A stretch of DNA of 64,000 bases from Mycobacterium sp. D16Q13 (lineage in GTDB: Bacteria > Actinomycetota > Actinomycetes > Mycobacteriales > Mycobacteriaceae): positions 558,001 to 622,000 of the forward strand of contig NZ_MAEW01000003.1 of assembly GCF_002013375.1 (NCBI RefSeq), in the 5' to 3' direction. Each line of letters opens with the position of its first letter. Positions within the stretch are counted from its first letter, which is position 1. Both the position numbers and the translations under genes were made by a program. The notes under the pieces are model-generated. The model searched no databases. It was not told the DNA's origin and saw only the letters and a list, made by a program, of their open reading frames with translations. This document shows positions 19,617-28,425 of the stretch, piece after piece.

Positions 19617-20339
19617 TTACTCTGATTCTGTCTTGGATTGTGTTTCGGCACCCGCCGTTTCGGGCTGATCCTGCGCCGTGTCGCCGCTTTCGGGCGTGGC
19701 CGGATCTTTCGGACTGCCGTCGGTTACCACGACCATCGCGGTCCGAAGTACCCGATCACCCATCTGGTAGCCCTTGCGCAGTACCGCAGCCAGTACGGGG
19801 TGGCCGTCCTGGCCATCGTGCTGAACCGCCTCGTGCAGCGAGGGATCGAAGTCGTCCCCCTCGGCACCGAATGTCACCAACCCCAGCCCTTCAAAAGCTG
19901 CGGTCAGCTTGTCCGAAACACTGCGCAGCGGACCTGATTCCAGGTCGCCGTGCTCCCGCGCGCGGTCGAGGTCATCGAGCACGCCCAGCAGCTGAGTGAC
20001 CACGGATGCCTTGGCCGAATCGATGACGGCCTGCCGATCCCGTTCCACCCGCTTGCGGTAGTTGGCGAAGTCGGCATGCGCACGCTGCAGGTCGGCCGTC
20101 AGTTCGGCCACCTTGGCATCCGCATCCGATTCACCCTCGGAGGCCGCGGCCCCGGGTGCCGAAGCACCCGGTTCCGCTGCGGCAGCCTGCTTTTCGGGGT
20201 TGGATGTCGCCGACCCCGCGGCTCCGGCCGCCTTTGCCTCCTCGCGAACCGCGCCGGTGTTGGGATCGATCCGACGCTTATCGGTAACGGTCACCGGTTC
20301 GCGTTCTTCATCCCGATCTTGCCCACCTGACGGGGTCAC
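19617..20339 (-). CDS. grpE: Nucleotide exchange factor GrpE
   Basis: A 240-residue protein that releases ADP from DnaK. The central coiled coil ([20 protein letters not shown], then RKRVERDRQ) and the C-terminal beta domain ([21 protein letters not shown]) are diagnostic. The N- and C-terminal tails are acidic and Ala/Pro-rich, as in other mycobacteria. GTG 20339 overlaps the dnaK stop as GTGA. Confidence 0.95.
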   Translation of the reverse strand: MTPSGGQDRDEEREPVTVTDKRRIDPNTGAVREEAKAAGAAGSATSNPEKQAAAAEPGASAPGAAASEGESDADAKVAELTADLQRAHADFANYRKRVERDRQAVIDSAKASVVTQLLGVLDDLDRAREHGDLESGPLRSVSDKLTAAFEGLGLVTFGAEGDDFDPSLHEAVQHDGQDGHPVLAAVLRKGYQMGDRVLRTAMVVVTDGSPKDPATPESGDTAQDQPETAGAETQSKTESE

Positions 20340-22204
20340 TTGCTGTCCTTCTCCTCGTCAACGACCTCGGCATCCACGACATCGCTATCGGCAGCGCCAG
20401 CGCCACCTTCAGCACCGGCACCCTCGGCCTGAGCCTTGGCGGCCGCGGATTCGTAGATGGCCTGACCCAGCGCCTGTGACTGCTCGCCGAGCTTCTCCAT
20501 GGCCTCCTTGATGGCGCCGATATCGGTGCCTTCCAGCGCCTTCTTGGCATCGGCGATGGCGTCGTCGACCTTGCCGAGAGTCTCGTCGGAGACGACCTTC
20601 TCGGCGCCTTCGGCGGGCTCACGCTGCTCCTTGACGAACTTCTCCGTCTGGTAGACCAGCGACTCTGCCTGGTTGCGGACATCCGCCTCTTCGCGACGCT
20701 TCTTGTCCTCGTCGGCGTGCGCCTCGGCGTCCTTGATCATCCGGTCGATCTCTTCCTTGGAAAGGCCGGAGCCTTCCTGGATCTTGATCGTGTTCTCCTT
20801 GCCGGTGCCCTTGTCCTTCGCGGTCACGTGCACGATGCCGTTGGCATCGATGTCGAAGGTGACCTCGATCTGCGGCACACCGCGCGGGGCCGGCGGGATG
20901 CCGGTCAGCTCGAAGGAGCCCAGGAGCTTGTTGTGCGAAGCGATTTCGCGCTCACCCTGATACACCTGGATCTGCACCGACGGCTGGTTGTCGTCCGCCG
21001 TGGTGAAGGTCTCCGACCGCTTGGTGGGGATGGTGGTGTTGCGCTCGATCAGCTTGGTCATCACGCCGCCCTTGGTCTCGATACCGAGGGACAGCGGGGT
21101 GACATCCAGCAGCAGAACGTCTTTCACCTCGCCCTTGAGCACACCGGCCTGCAGCGCGGCACCCACGGCGACAACCTCATCGGGGTTGACGCCCTTGTTG
21201 GGCTCCTTGCCGCCGGTCAGTTCCTTGACCAGATCGGTGACCGCGGGCATGCGGGTGGAACCACCCACCAGCACCACGTGGTCGATATCGGCCACGGAAA
21301 CACCCGCGTCCTTGATGACCGACTGGAACGGCTTACGCGTACGGTCCAGCAGATCCTGAGTGATCTTCTGGAACTCGGCCCGCGTCAGCTGCTCGTCGAG
21401 GAACAGCGGGTTCTTGTCCGCGTCCACGGTGATGTACGGCAGGTTGATCGAGGTGCTCTGGCTCGAGCTCAGCTCGATCTTGGCCTTCTCGGCAGCCTCG
21501 CGCAGACGCTGCAGAGCCATCTTGTCCTTGGTCAGGTCGATACCGGCACTGGCCTTGAACTTGTCGACGAGCCAGGTCACCACGCGCTCGTCCCAGTCGT
21601 CACCACCGAGGTGGTTGTCACCGGAGGTCGCCCGGACCTCGACGACGCCGTCGCCGATTTCCAGCAGCGACACATCGAAGGTGCCACCACCGAGGTCGAA
21701 GACCAGGATGGTCTGTTCCTTCTCGCCCTTGTCCAGGCCGTAGGCCAGCGCGGCCGCTGTCGGCTCGTTGACGATGCGCAGCACGTTCAGGCCGGCGATC
21801 TGGCCGGCTTCCTTGGTGGCCTGACGCTGAGCGTCATTGAAGTACGCCGGCACGGTAATGACGGCATCCTCGATGTCCTCACCCAGGTAGGCCTCGGCGT
21901 CGCGCTTCAGCTTCTGCAGCGTGCGGGCGCTGATTTCCTGGGGGGTGTAGTTCTTTCCGTCGATTTCGACGGACCAATCGGTGCCCATATGCCGCTTGAC
22001 CGAACGGATCGTCCGGTCGACGTTGGTCACCGCCTGGTTCTTCGCAGGCTGCCCGACCAACACCTCGCCATTGCGTGCGAACGCAACGACAGACGGGGTG
22101 GTACGAGAGCCTTCCGAGTTCGCGACAACTACCGGGTCGCCGCCTTCGAGGACGGCGACAACGGAGTTGGTGGTCCCGAGGTCGATTCCGACCGCACGAG
22201 CCAT
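20336..22204 (-). CDS. dnaK: Chaperone DnaK (Hsp70)
   Basis: A 622-residue Hsp70. The ATPase domain shows GIDLGTTNS, the [14 protein letters not shown] segment, [13 protein letters not shown] and [10 protein letters not shown]; the substrate domain and helical lid follow, ending in an EEKDSK acidic tail. The ATG is preceded by AGGAGG. First gene of dnaK-grpE-dnaJ-hspR. Two HAIR operators lie 32-52 and 86-106 bases upstream, so HspR-controlled heat-shock induction is expected. Confidence 0.97.
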   Translation of the reverse strand: MARAVGIDLGTTNSVVAVLEGGDPVVVANSEGSRTTPSVVAFARNGEVLVGQPAKNQAVTNVDRTIRSVKRHMGTDWSVEIDGKNYTPQEISARTLQKLKRDAEAYLGEDIEDAVITVPAYFNDAQRQATKEAGQIAGLNVLRIVNEPTAAALAYGLDKGEKEQTILVFDLGGGTFDVSLLEIGDGVVEVRATSGDNHLGGDDWDERVVTWLVDKFKASAGIDLTKDKMALQRLREAAEKAKIELSSSQSTSINLPYITVDADKNPLFLDEQLTRAEFQKITQDLLDRTRKPFQSVIKDAGVSVADIDHVVLVGGSTRMPAVTDLVKELTGGKEPNKGVNPDEVVAVGAALQAGVLKGEVKDVLLLDVTPLSLGIETKGGVMTKLIERNTTIPTKRSETFTTADDNQPSVQIQVYQGEREIASHNKLLGSFELTGIPPAPRGVPQIEVTFDIDANGIVHVTAKDKGTGKENTIKIQEGSGLSKEEIDRMIKDAEAHADEDKKRREEADVRNQAESLVYQTEKFVKEQREPAEGAEKVVSDETLGKVDDAIADAKKALEGTDIGAIKEAMEKLGEQSQALGQAIYESAAAKAQAEGAGAEGGAGAADSDVVDAEVVDEEKDSK

Positions 22205-22235
22205 AGTTCATTCCTCCTGTTGGTTACCTCAATGC

Positions 22236-22256
22236 CTTCAGTGAGATCCGCTCAAG
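22236..22256 (-). promoter_or_regulatory. HAIR operator 1 upstream of dnaK
   Basis: CTTCAGT, 7 bases, GCTCAAG. It matches the HAIR consensus CTTGAGT-N7-ACTCAAG with one mismatch per half and exact spacing. Confidence 0.8.
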
Positions 22257-22289
22257 TTTGCCTCGTCCGGATCTTTTCGTCAAGCCATA

Positions 22290-22310
22290 GTTGAGCCTAC
22301 ATGACTCAAG
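22290..22310 (-). promoter_or_regulatory. HAIR operator 2 upstream of dnaK
   Basis: GTTGAGC, 7 bases, ACTCAAG. The right half is perfect and the left half matches at 5 of 7. It is centred 54 bases from operator 1, roughly five helical turns, so the sites face the same side of the DNA. Confidence 0.8.
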
Positions 22311-22433
22311 TTCGACATACAGCTCAACGGACCACCGCGCATATTTGTTCCCACGGCTCCGAGCTGGGGTTTTGCTCACCCCGCCGCAACCGATTTCCTG
22401 GTCCCGCCGCATGCGCGGGCGCAGACTAAGGCC

Positions 22434-23150
22434 ATGGACACCGCCGTCGACGAGATCGCAGATGGCATCTTCCGGTTCTCCACCTGGGTCCCGGATATCA
22501 CCGAGCATGGCTTCACCTTCAACCAGTTTCTGCTGACCGGCGACCAACCGTTCCTCTTTCACACCGGCCAGAAGTTCCTGTATCCGAATGTTTCGCAGGC
22601 AGTATCACGCGTCATTGCCCTGGAGGCACTGCGCTGGATCTCGTTCGGTCATGTCGAGGCAGACGAATGCGGCTCCACAAACCAGTTCCTCGCCGCGGCC
22701 CCGCACGCCGAGGTCATCCATAGCCCGTTGGCGTGCATGCTCTCGCTCAACGACATGTGCGACCGGCCACCCGTCGCCGTGGGTGAGGAACCTCATGACA
22801 TCGGTGGGCACCGGCTGAAGTTCCTGGCCACTCCGCATATCCCCCACAACTGGGAGGCCGGGCTCTGGTTCGACGACATCAGCGCGACGCTGTTCTGCGG
22901 AGACCTGTTCACCCACACCGGGCAGGGTCCCGCGCTCACCGAATCCGATTGCGTGGCGCCGGCCTTAGCGGCCGAGGGACTCTTCCACGCGACCGGCCTG
23001 ACCACCACGCTGACGCCGACACTCGATCAGCTCGCCGCCCTGGATCCGACCACGCTCGCCATCATGCACGGATCGTCGTACGCGGGTGACGGAGCCGCGC
23101 AGCTGCGTTCCCTGCGGGACGAATACGCGGAACTCGCGGAGCGCGGGTAG
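22434..23150 (+). CDS. Metallo-beta-lactamase-fold protein, flavodiiron ODP-like
   Basis: A 238-residue MBL-fold protein. The metal-binding motifs follow the oxygen-binding diiron type rather than the hydrolase type: FGHVEADECGS (H-x-E-x-D), TPHIPHNW, FCGDLF (Asp ligand) and a final MHGSSY His. Flavodiiron proteins reduce O2 or NO; this protein lacks the flavodoxin domain, so it would need a separate electron donor, or has another role. It starts 229 bases upstream of, and divergent from, dnaK. Confidence 0.8.
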   Translation: MDTAVDEIADGIFRFSTWVPDITEHGFTFNQFLLTGDQPFLFHTGQKFLYPNVSQAVSRVIALEALRWISFGHVEADECGSTNQFLAAAPHAEVIHSPLACMLSLNDMCDRPPVAVGEEPHDIGGHRLKFLATPHIPHNWEAGLWFDDISATLFCGDLFTHTGQGPALTESDCVAPALAAEGLFHATGLTTTLTPTLDQLAALDPTTLAIMHGSSYAGDGAAQLRSLRDEYAELAERG

Positions 23151-23151
23151 C

Positions 23152-24003
23152 TCAGCGCCCCCTCCGGACGGCGTACGAACTCGCCGCCGCGACAACCACG
23201 ATCAGCGCGATGCCGCCCACCAGCGGCCATACCCCGGTGTCGTCGACCACACTCACCAGCCAGGTCTGCACCTCGCTCGCGGCATTGATCACCGGATCGT
23301 CGGCACTCCCGTCACCGAAGTTCAGCCGAATCTCGTAATAGCCGTAATAGGTGACGTACAGCCCGGTCAAGAGCACGATCGCTCCGGCGATGCGCCCCAC
23401 ATAGGGCAGGATCTTGCGCATCGTGGTCTGTACCGAATTTCCCAGCAGCGCAACGGCTAATGCCGCGACGCCGACGGTCACGGCCATACCCGCACCGTAG
23501 GCGATGAAGGCCAGCACTCCCGAGACGATGGCTCCCTGTTTGAAGGTGGTGCTGATGACCGCCAGAAACGGCCCCACCGTGCAGGACAGTGATGCCACCG
23601 CGTAGGTGAGCCCGTAGCCATACATCGAGAGCAGCGAGGCGGTCGGCGCCCCACCGGACACTCTGGGCAGCATGACGGTGAGCTCTCGCCCGGACAGCAG
23701 CCAGATCGACAGCGCCACAAGCGCAATACCGATCACCACCGTCGCGAAGGGCATGTACCGACCGGCCGACGCGACCACCGGAGAGATGACAAGCCCAAAG
23801 ATCCCGAACACAGTCAGGAACCCGGCGGCCATCGCCACGGTCGCGGTCGCCGCCCGGCCCACCGCGGTCAGCCTCGAGGTCGTGCCGTCGCTACCGGCTA
23901 TCACCAGTCCGAGATAACCCGGGAGAAACGCGAAGCCGCACGGATTGAGCGCGGCCACCAGGCCCGCGCCCAGCGCGAAAGTGAGTGCTGCGGTATCAAT
24001 CAC
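23152..24003 (-). CDS. CcdA/DsbD-type membrane thiol transporter
   Basis: A 283-residue membrane protein with about six to seven helices. It opens with the CcdA signature (LNPCGFAFLPGYL) and has a second Cys in SLSCTVGPFLAVI; the two Cys residues carry reducing equivalents across the membrane. It lies 15 bases downstream of the thioredoxin-like lipoprotein gene, the natural partner receiving electrons outside. The C-terminal helix is followed by a short basic tail. A second CcdA is encoded at 34150-35031. Confidence 0.9.
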   Translation of the reverse strand: MIDTAALTFALGAGLVAALNPCGFAFLPGYLGLVIAGSDGTTSRLTAVGRAATATVAMAAGFLTVFGIFGLVISPVVASAGRYMPFATVVIGIALVALSIWLLSGRELTVMLPRVSGGAPTASLLSMYGYGLTYAVASLSCTVGPFLAVISTTFKQGAIVSGVLAFIAYGAGMAVTVGVAALAVALLGNSVQTTMRKILPYVGRIAGAIVLLTGLYVTYYGYYEIRLNFGDGSADDPVINAASEVQTWLVSVVDDTGVWPLVGGIALIVVVAAASSYAVRRGR

Positions 24004-24018
24004 GTCGGTAGCGCAGCC

Positions 24019-24534
24019 TCAGTGCAGCTGCCCGATCCTCTTGTCGAGCTCGGATCCCGAGAGCGGGCTCTTGACCACCTCGGCCTGGCCTTCAGACCCC
24101 AAAAATGCGAAGGCCGGCTGGTGGGTGACGTCGTAGAGGGCCCACACCTTGGCGTCGGTGTCCGCCAACTGAACAAAGGTGAGGCCGTACTTGGTCACGA
24201 AATCGCGCATCGCGGACACCTGGTCTTGTGCGGCCACACCCACAAAAGTGACATCCGGATGCGCGATGGCTGCCTTCTGCAGATCGGGGGCTTCCTTCTG
24301 ACACGTCGGGCACCATGGCGCCCAGAACCACAGCACCGCCTTCTTTCCGGTCAGGCTGGTGCCCGCGAAGTCGGCCCCGTCGATGGTCTTGGCGGTGAAG
24401 TTCAGCAATCGTGAGGACTGCGACGACGACGAGCCAGCCGTGGACGTGTCGTTCTTGCCGGCCCCGGAGCAACCGGTCAGCCCGATACCCAAAGCCAGTA
24501 CCGCGATAGCCGAAACCGCAACGCGTGATATCAC
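24019..24534 (-). CDS. TlpA/DsbE-like thioredoxin-fold lipoprotein
   Basis: A 171-residue exported redox protein. The signal ends GIGLTGCSG, so the Cys at about residue 22 should be lipidated. A Ser/Thr linker leads to a thioredoxin fold with active site WAPWCPTCQKEAPD (CxxC) and the cis-Pro loop THQPAFAFLG. It probably reduces or oxidises envelope protein thiols and exchanges electrons with the adjacent CcdA. GTG start with GAGGGAAA upstream. Confidence 0.9.
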   Translation of the reverse strand: MISRVAVSAIAVLALGIGLTGCSGAGKNDTSTAGSSSSQSSRLLNFTAKTIDGADFAGTSLTGKKAVLWFWAPWCPTCQKEAPDLQKAAIAHPDVTFVGVAAQDQVSAMRDFVTKYGLTFVQLADTDAKVWALYDVTHQPAFAFLGSEGQAEVVKSPLSGSELDKRIGQLH

Positions 24535-24634
24535 TTTCCCTCGTTTCGCCGCATTCTCGTCAACTCACGCTCATCTCGCTCACCCACCGTAACCATCGAC
24601 GCAACGCGCCCGCGCTCGGGTATGCGGCCTTACG

Positions 24635-24640
24635 TACGCT
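24635..24640 (+). promoter_or_regulatory. Predicted -10 box of the F420-type oxidoreductase gene (leaderless)
   Basis: TACGCT, 7 bases (GGCAGTC), ATG. This fits a leaderless promoter and supports the ATG at 24648 over the longer upstream frame. Confidence 0.55.
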
Positions 24641-24647
24641 GGCAGTC

Positions 24648-25583
24648 ATGGACTTCCGGGTATTCGTTGAACCGCAGCAGGGCGCCACCTACTCCGATCA
24701 GCTGCGCGTGGCACAAGCCGCCGAGCAGCTGGGGTTCACCGCGTTCTTCCGGTCCGATCACTACCTGGCGATGGGCGGTGCCGACGGGCTGCCCGGACCC
24801 ACCGACGCATGGGTGACACTTGGGGCCATCGCCCGGGAGACCACCACCATTCGGCTGGGCACCCTGGTCACCTCGGCCACCTTCCGGCATCCGGGACCAC
24901 TCGCCATCACCGTCGCGCAGGTCGACGAGATGAGCAGCGGCCGAGTCGATTTCGGCCTAGGCGCGGGGTGGTTCAGCGAGGAACACGAAGCATACGCGAT
25001 TCCCTTCCCGCCGTTGGGCGAGCGGTTTGATCGGCTCGAAGAACAGCTCGACATCCTCACCGGACTATGGACCACACCCACCGGCGACACCTATTCCTAT
25101 GCGGGCAAGCACTACACGGTGACCGACTCCCCCGGGCTCCCCAAACCGGTGCAGGAACCGCATCCGCCCATCGTCATCGGCGGCCTCGGGGTCAAGCGCA
25201 CTCCGGCTCTCGCCGCTCGATTCGCCGCCGAGTTCAACCTGCCCTTTCAGCCTGTCGACATCATCACCGATCGGTATGCGCGAGTGGCACAGGCGGTGGA
25301 GGCCGCTGGACGGCCCGCCGATTCGATGATCTACTCGGCGGCCTTCGCGGTCTGCATCGGCGACACGGATGCAGACGTCGCCCGCCGCGCGGCGAATGTC
25401 GGCCGCGAGGTGGACGAGATCACCGAGAACAGCCCGCTCGCGGGCACACCCGATGCCGTGGTGGACAAGCTGGGCGCCTACGTCGACGCCGGTGTTCAGC
25501 GGGTCTATGTCCAGCTGCTGGACATGCAGGATCTCGATCACCTGGAGTTCTTCGCCTCGACAGTGATCCCGCAATTTGGCTGA
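24648..25583 (+). CDS. LLM-class F420-dependent oxidoreductase
   Basis: A 311-residue luciferase-like TIM barrel. Family features: FRVFVEPQQGATYSDQL at the start, FFRSDHYLAM, IRLGTLVTSATFRHPG, the SSGRVDFGLGAGW motif and the PPIVIGGLG strand. Members in actinobacteria usually use coenzyme F420 for hydride transfer; the substrate is not predictable. The open frame extends upstream to 24525, but the first 41 codons are not protein-like and would overlap the divergent lipoprotein start. Confidence 0.85.
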   Translation: MDFRVFVEPQQGATYSDQLRVAQAAEQLGFTAFFRSDHYLAMGGADGLPGPTDAWVTLGAIARETTTIRLGTLVTSATFRHPGPLAITVAQVDEMSSGRVDFGLGAGWFSEEHEAYAIPFPPLGERFDRLEEQLDILTGLWTTPTGDTYSYAGKHYTVTDSPGLPKPVQEPHPPIVIGGLGVKRTPALAARFAAEFNLPFQPVDIITDRYARVAQAVEAAGRPADSMIYSAAFAVCIGDTDADVARRAANVGREVDEITENSPLAGTPDAVVDKLGAYVDAGVQRVYVQLLDMQDLDHLEFFASTVIPQFG

Positions 25584-25593
25584 CTTTCTGAGT

Positions 25594-25599
25594 TAGGCT
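25594..25599 (+). promoter_or_regulatory. Predicted -10 box, first of a duplicated promoter pair
   Basis: TAGGCT followed by CCGCACCTG and ATG. The sequence TTAGGCTCCGCACC recurs almost unchanged (TTACGCTCCGCACC) before the next gene. Confidence 0.5.
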
Positions 25600-25608
25600 C
25601 CGCACCTG

Positions 25609-26076
25609 ATGAGTGAGCACGAGACACCGAACGCTCCCGACGACGACGAGAGCTACTTCTCCGGGTTGATCGAGGAGAGCGAGAAGCCGACGCCCTGGTA
25701 CCGAACCGGACCGGCCATTGTGGGCACCATCGCCGCGATCATCGCCATCGTCGCGGTGCTTATGACGATCGTGTTGTCTACGGATAAGCGTGTGGTCAAC
25801 GACAACACGCCGTTGACGTCGACAACGCCCAGCACCACCACCGAACCCTCCGCAGAGTCCTCGACGACCGTCCCCACCACGGCCGCGCCGTCGTCGGAAC
25901 CGGTGGCGCCCGCACCGACGTCCGAATCCACGTACTACGAGCCCCCGCCGGCCTCAGAGTCGCCGACGTATCGGTACGAAGCACCCTCAATTCCGTCACC
26001 ACCGGCCATTCCACCGATCCCGGCGATACCTCCAATTCCCCAGATTCCGGCTATCCCGCAAATCCCCGGGCTTTAA
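25609..26076 (+). CDS. Single-pass membrane protein with Pro/Ser/Thr-rich tail
   Basis: A 155-residue protein of unknown function. An acidic cytoplasmic N-terminus (EHETPNAPDDDESYFSG) is followed by NPWY-like KPTPWYRTGPA, a transmembrane helix (about residues 37-57) and an outer low-complexity tail rich in Ser/Thr/Pro. It ends in repeated IPPIPAIPPIPQIP units. The next gene is a paralogue with the same layout and a near-identical promoter. An envelope role is inferred from topology only. Confidence 0.7.
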   Translation: MSEHETPNAPDDDESYFSGLIEESEKPTPWYRTGPAIVGTIAAIIAIVAVLMTIVLSTDKRVVNDNTPLTSTTPSTTTEPSAESSTTVPTTAAPSSEPVAPAPTSESTYYEPPPASESPTYRYEAPSIPSPPAIPPIPAIPPIPQIPAIPQIPGL

Positions 26077-26087
26077 GGAAGTTGGGT

Positions 26088-26093
26088 TACGCT
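26088..26093 (+). promoter_or_regulatory. Predicted -10 box, second of a duplicated promoter pair (leaderless)
   Basis: TACGCT, 7 bases (CCGCACC), ATG at 26101. Same sequence and spacing pattern as the promoter of the preceding paralogue. Confidence 0.55.
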
Positions 26094-26100
26094 CCGCACC

Positions 26101-26616
26101 ATGTCTTATCCGGAGCCGCCAGAAGACCCGACGATATACAACGAGCATTACCACGATCAGGGGCCTGACCAGCCCAATCCTTGGTACAAACAGCCGGCAG
26201 TGCTCATCGCGCTGGCGGGCGCGGGCGTGGCCGTCATCGCCGTAATCGCCGCGCTGGTGATCACCAGTAGCGACAAGCCAGCCCCGGCCGGGAGCACCTC
26301 ATCCGTCTCGTCCACCACAAGCTCCACACCCGCAGGTTCCGGCGGCGGCCACGAGGGCCATGGCGGTCACGGCGGGAACACTGGCGGCGACAATTCGACG
26401 GTGACCGAGACTCAAACGGTGTCGGAGTCGCCCACCAGCCAGGACACGACGACGACCGAGCCGACGACCACGACAACGACCACCACGACCGAGCCGACAA
26501 CCACCACGACTCAACCGACGACGACGACTACCCCGCCGACGACCACCACTGGCCGGTCAGTAGTCATCCCGATTCCCGGTGGCGGCAATGTTCAAGTACC
26601 CGTTGGGGGTCAGTGA
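26101..26616 (+). CDS. Single-pass membrane protein with Thr-rich tail
   Basis: A 171-residue paralogue of the preceding gene: N-terminal cytoplasmic stretch with QPNPWYKQPAVL, one transmembrane helix (about residues 37-59), a His/Gly patch (GGGHEGHGGHGG) and a long Thr-rich tail of TTTTTEP-type repeats. It closes with SVVIPIPGGGNVQVP. Thr/Pro-rich tails of this kind are likely O-mannosylated outside the membrane in mycobacteria (inference). Its 3' end overlaps the convergent gene by 7 bases. Confidence 0.7.
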   Translation: MSYPEPPEDPTIYNEHYHDQGPDQPNPWYKQPAVLIALAGAGVAVIAVIAALVITSSDKPAPAGSTSSVSSTTSSTPAGSGGGHEGHGGHGGNTGGDNSTVTETQTVSESPTSQDTTTTEPTTTTTTTTTEPTTTTTQPTTTTTPPTTTTGRSVVIPIPGGGNVQVPVGGQ

Positions 26617-27014
26617 GCCACCCGCATGCCGGGCGGACCAGAAATCCCGCCGGGCGGCCCGGACAGACCATGATGGGTCTGTCCGGGACTGCTCGGAGAG
26701 TTCTCTTTCCACAAATGCCCTGCCGCGCATAGCGCGATCACGAACGACAGCACACCGATCGGAATGGCCCAGATACGCCGCGTATCGAGCTTGGCCGCGC
26801 ATTGGTCGTGGTAGTTCGTCGACTGGTTCGTGGCGGAGCTCATCTTGTCCAGCTCCGCGGTCCGGGTAAGCCGGGGCCCGACGGGCATACCGCATGTCAC
26901 CGACTGCGATCCGCCGCCCGTATCAACCTGAATCGACACCGGTGTCAACAACACAGCCATCGCGATGATCGTCGCGATACCGCATACGCCTGAAAGGACT
27001 CCGCGTCCGTGCAT
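26610..27014 (-). CDS. Small membrane protein, unknown function
   Basis: A 134-residue protein with two predicted transmembrane helices (about residues 6-27 and 82-102) and an intervening outer loop holding two Cys residues (VTCGMPVG and DQCAAKL). The C-terminal tail is Gly/Pro/Ser-rich. It lies 77 bases downstream of the two exported genes that follow iniC, so it may be the last gene of that operon. No family was recognised. Confidence 0.6.
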   Translation of the reverse strand: MHGRGVLSGVCGIATIIAMAVLLTPVSIQVDTGGGSQSVTCGMPVGPRLTRTAELDKMSSATNQSTNYHDQCAAKLDTRRIWAIPIGVLSFVIALCAAGHLWKENSPSSPGQTHHGLSGPPGGISGPPGMRVAH

Positions 27015-27091
27015 ACCCCGGACGCTACGCCGTCAAGGGCACGCGTTGATGGTGATTCGGTATCCGAAGCGACAAAAAATGGACGCAAATT

Positions 27092-27745
27092 TCAGCAGGC
27101 GGTGCTCTTGGCGGTCCGGCAGATCGGGGCTGCCACGCTGCGCAGAACCTGCTGGTCGTCGGCGTCGACCCAGGGCGAAACGACGGCACCCGTGATGGCG
27201 TTTGTCACGGTCAGTTCGGCCACCGTTCCGGTGCCCGGCGGCTCCACGACGTACAGCCGGTATTGCGGTTGCTTGCCGCCCTGGGCCGGCAGGGTCACGG
27301 TGGCCGCATGCCCATTGGGTAGGTCGGCGACCGTCACCTGAGCGCCGACGGCGTTGAAGCAATGATCCAACCTGGCGCGCAGGGACCGATAGACGGTCGA
27401 CGCATACTGATCGGTGAGCGCGGTGTCGCCAGGCCAGTGCGCGATCACCTGAACCGCCGTCCACCCGGACTCGTCGGAACTCACCGACGACGACGCTGAT
27501 TCGGGCGATTGCGGCAGACTCTCTCCCAGCGAGAAGCAGAGATTCGCCGACCAGAAGGCAGGACGGTCAACCGAGGTTGCGTTGCGCGCCAAGGAACCCC
27601 AGTGCGAGACGTGGTCCATCGGAATGTCCCGCGGATTGGTCCACACGGTGTCGGGCACGGGCTTCGGATCCGCGGCCGCCGGAACCGCGGTACCCACGCA
27701 GGCAATCACGGCCATCGCCGAAACCGCCCACAGCCACCCGCGCAT
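27092..27745 (-). CDS. Exported protein, paralogue of the neighbouring gene, ini operon member
   Basis: A 217-residue protein with a Sec signal peptide (WLWAVSAMAVIACVGTAVPA, cleavage near AAA-DP). The mature part has a PVPDTVWTNPRDIPMDHVSH motif, two internal Cys and a C-terminal CRTAKSTAC. The upstream neighbour has a matching PVPASVWISPGEIPMNGEYH segment and a similar Cys pattern, so they are tandem paralogues. The ATG at 27745 is chosen because it begins the signal peptide; the longer frame runs back into the neighbour. Function unknown; co-transcription with iniBAC is inferred from spacing. Confidence 0.75.
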   Translation of the reverse strand: MRGWLWAVSAMAVIACVGTAVPAAADPKPVPDTVWTNPRDIPMDHVSHWGSLARNATSVDRPAFWSANLCFSLGESLPQSPESASSSVSSDESGWTAVQVIAHWPGDTALTDQYASTVYRSLRARLDHCFNAVGAQVTVADLPNGHAATVTLPAQGGKQPQYRLYVVEPPGTGTVAELTVTNAITGAVVSPWVDADDQQVLRSVAAPICRTAKSTAC

Positions 27746-27764
27746 CGTCACAGGAAATCCCGCC

Positions 27765-28421
27765 CTAGCAGGAGCCCTTGCACAACGGCTGCGCGAGCGC
27801 GCGCAGAACCGTCGCATCATCGACGGGCTTCCACGGCGAGGGCTCACGACCCGTGCGGGGCACCGTGACCGCGAGCTCCGAAACGGTGCCCGACTCCGGC
27901 GGAACCACGTTGTAGATATGCACCTCGCTGGTGGGGTTGTCACGGTCCTTGCCCACCAGCAGGGTCGCCGCGAAGCCGTACCACGAAGGCGCAGGACGCA
28001 AGTCGACGCTGATGACTTCGCCGACTCCCGGGCAGTAGTTGAGCTGAGACCGAATACCGCTCTGGAAGGCCGCGGCCCCGCCCGTGTTTCCTTCGGGCCA
28101 CTGCCCCGCCGCCTGCACGACGGACGCCGCGGTGCCCGACGCGGTCTGCGTAGCGATGGCCGACGCCGGCGGCAGCACGTCAGCCGACGTGGTGCCACAG
28201 AGCCGCATGCTGAGGAAAGCCGCCCTGCCCGTTGCGGTCGGGTTGGCCGCTGACCAGTGATATTCGCCGTTCATGGGAATCTCGCCGGGGCTGATCCACA
28301 CACTGGCGGGCACAGGCCTGGATACGGGCCCGGCCGGATTGGGTGTGGGCTCGGCCGCTGCCGTCGCCGTGCTGAATCCCGCCACGAGGACCCCGGTCGC
28401 GGCGAACAGACGCATCATCAT
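27765..28421 (-). CDS. Exported protein directly downstream of iniC
   Basis: A 218-residue protein with an N-terminal signal peptide (MRLFAATGVLVAGFSTATA, cleavage near AAA-EP). Cys residues in SMRLCG, LNYCPG and the final PLCKGSC parallel those of the next gene. ATG codons at 28421, 28418 and 28415 are all possible starts. Only 4 bases separate it from the iniC stop and 19 from the next gene, so it is very probably part of the iniBAC transcript. In M. tuberculosis iniC is not followed by such genes. Function unknown. Confidence 0.75.
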   Translation of the reverse strand: MMMRLFAATGVLVAGFSTATAAAEPTPNPAGPVSRPVPASVWISPGEIPMNGEYHWSAANPTATGRAAFLSMRLCGTTSADVLPPASAIATQTASGTAASVVQAAGQWPEGNTGGAAAFQSGIRSQLNYCPGVGEVISVDLRPAPSWYGFAATLLVGKDRDNPTSEVHIYNVVPPESGTVSELAVTVPRTGREPSPWKPVDDATVLRALAQPLCKGSC

Positions 28422-28425
28422 CTGC

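Noticed and set aside
20717..22294. 525-codon open frame antisense to dnaK
   Set aside because: Shadow of the high-G+C dnaK codon pattern; no domain is recognisable and dnaK on the other strand is certain.
27746..28198. N-terminal extension of the exported protein at 27092
   Set aside because: The extension is Arg/Pro-rich and overlaps the neighbouring gene; the signal peptide at 27745 defines the true start.
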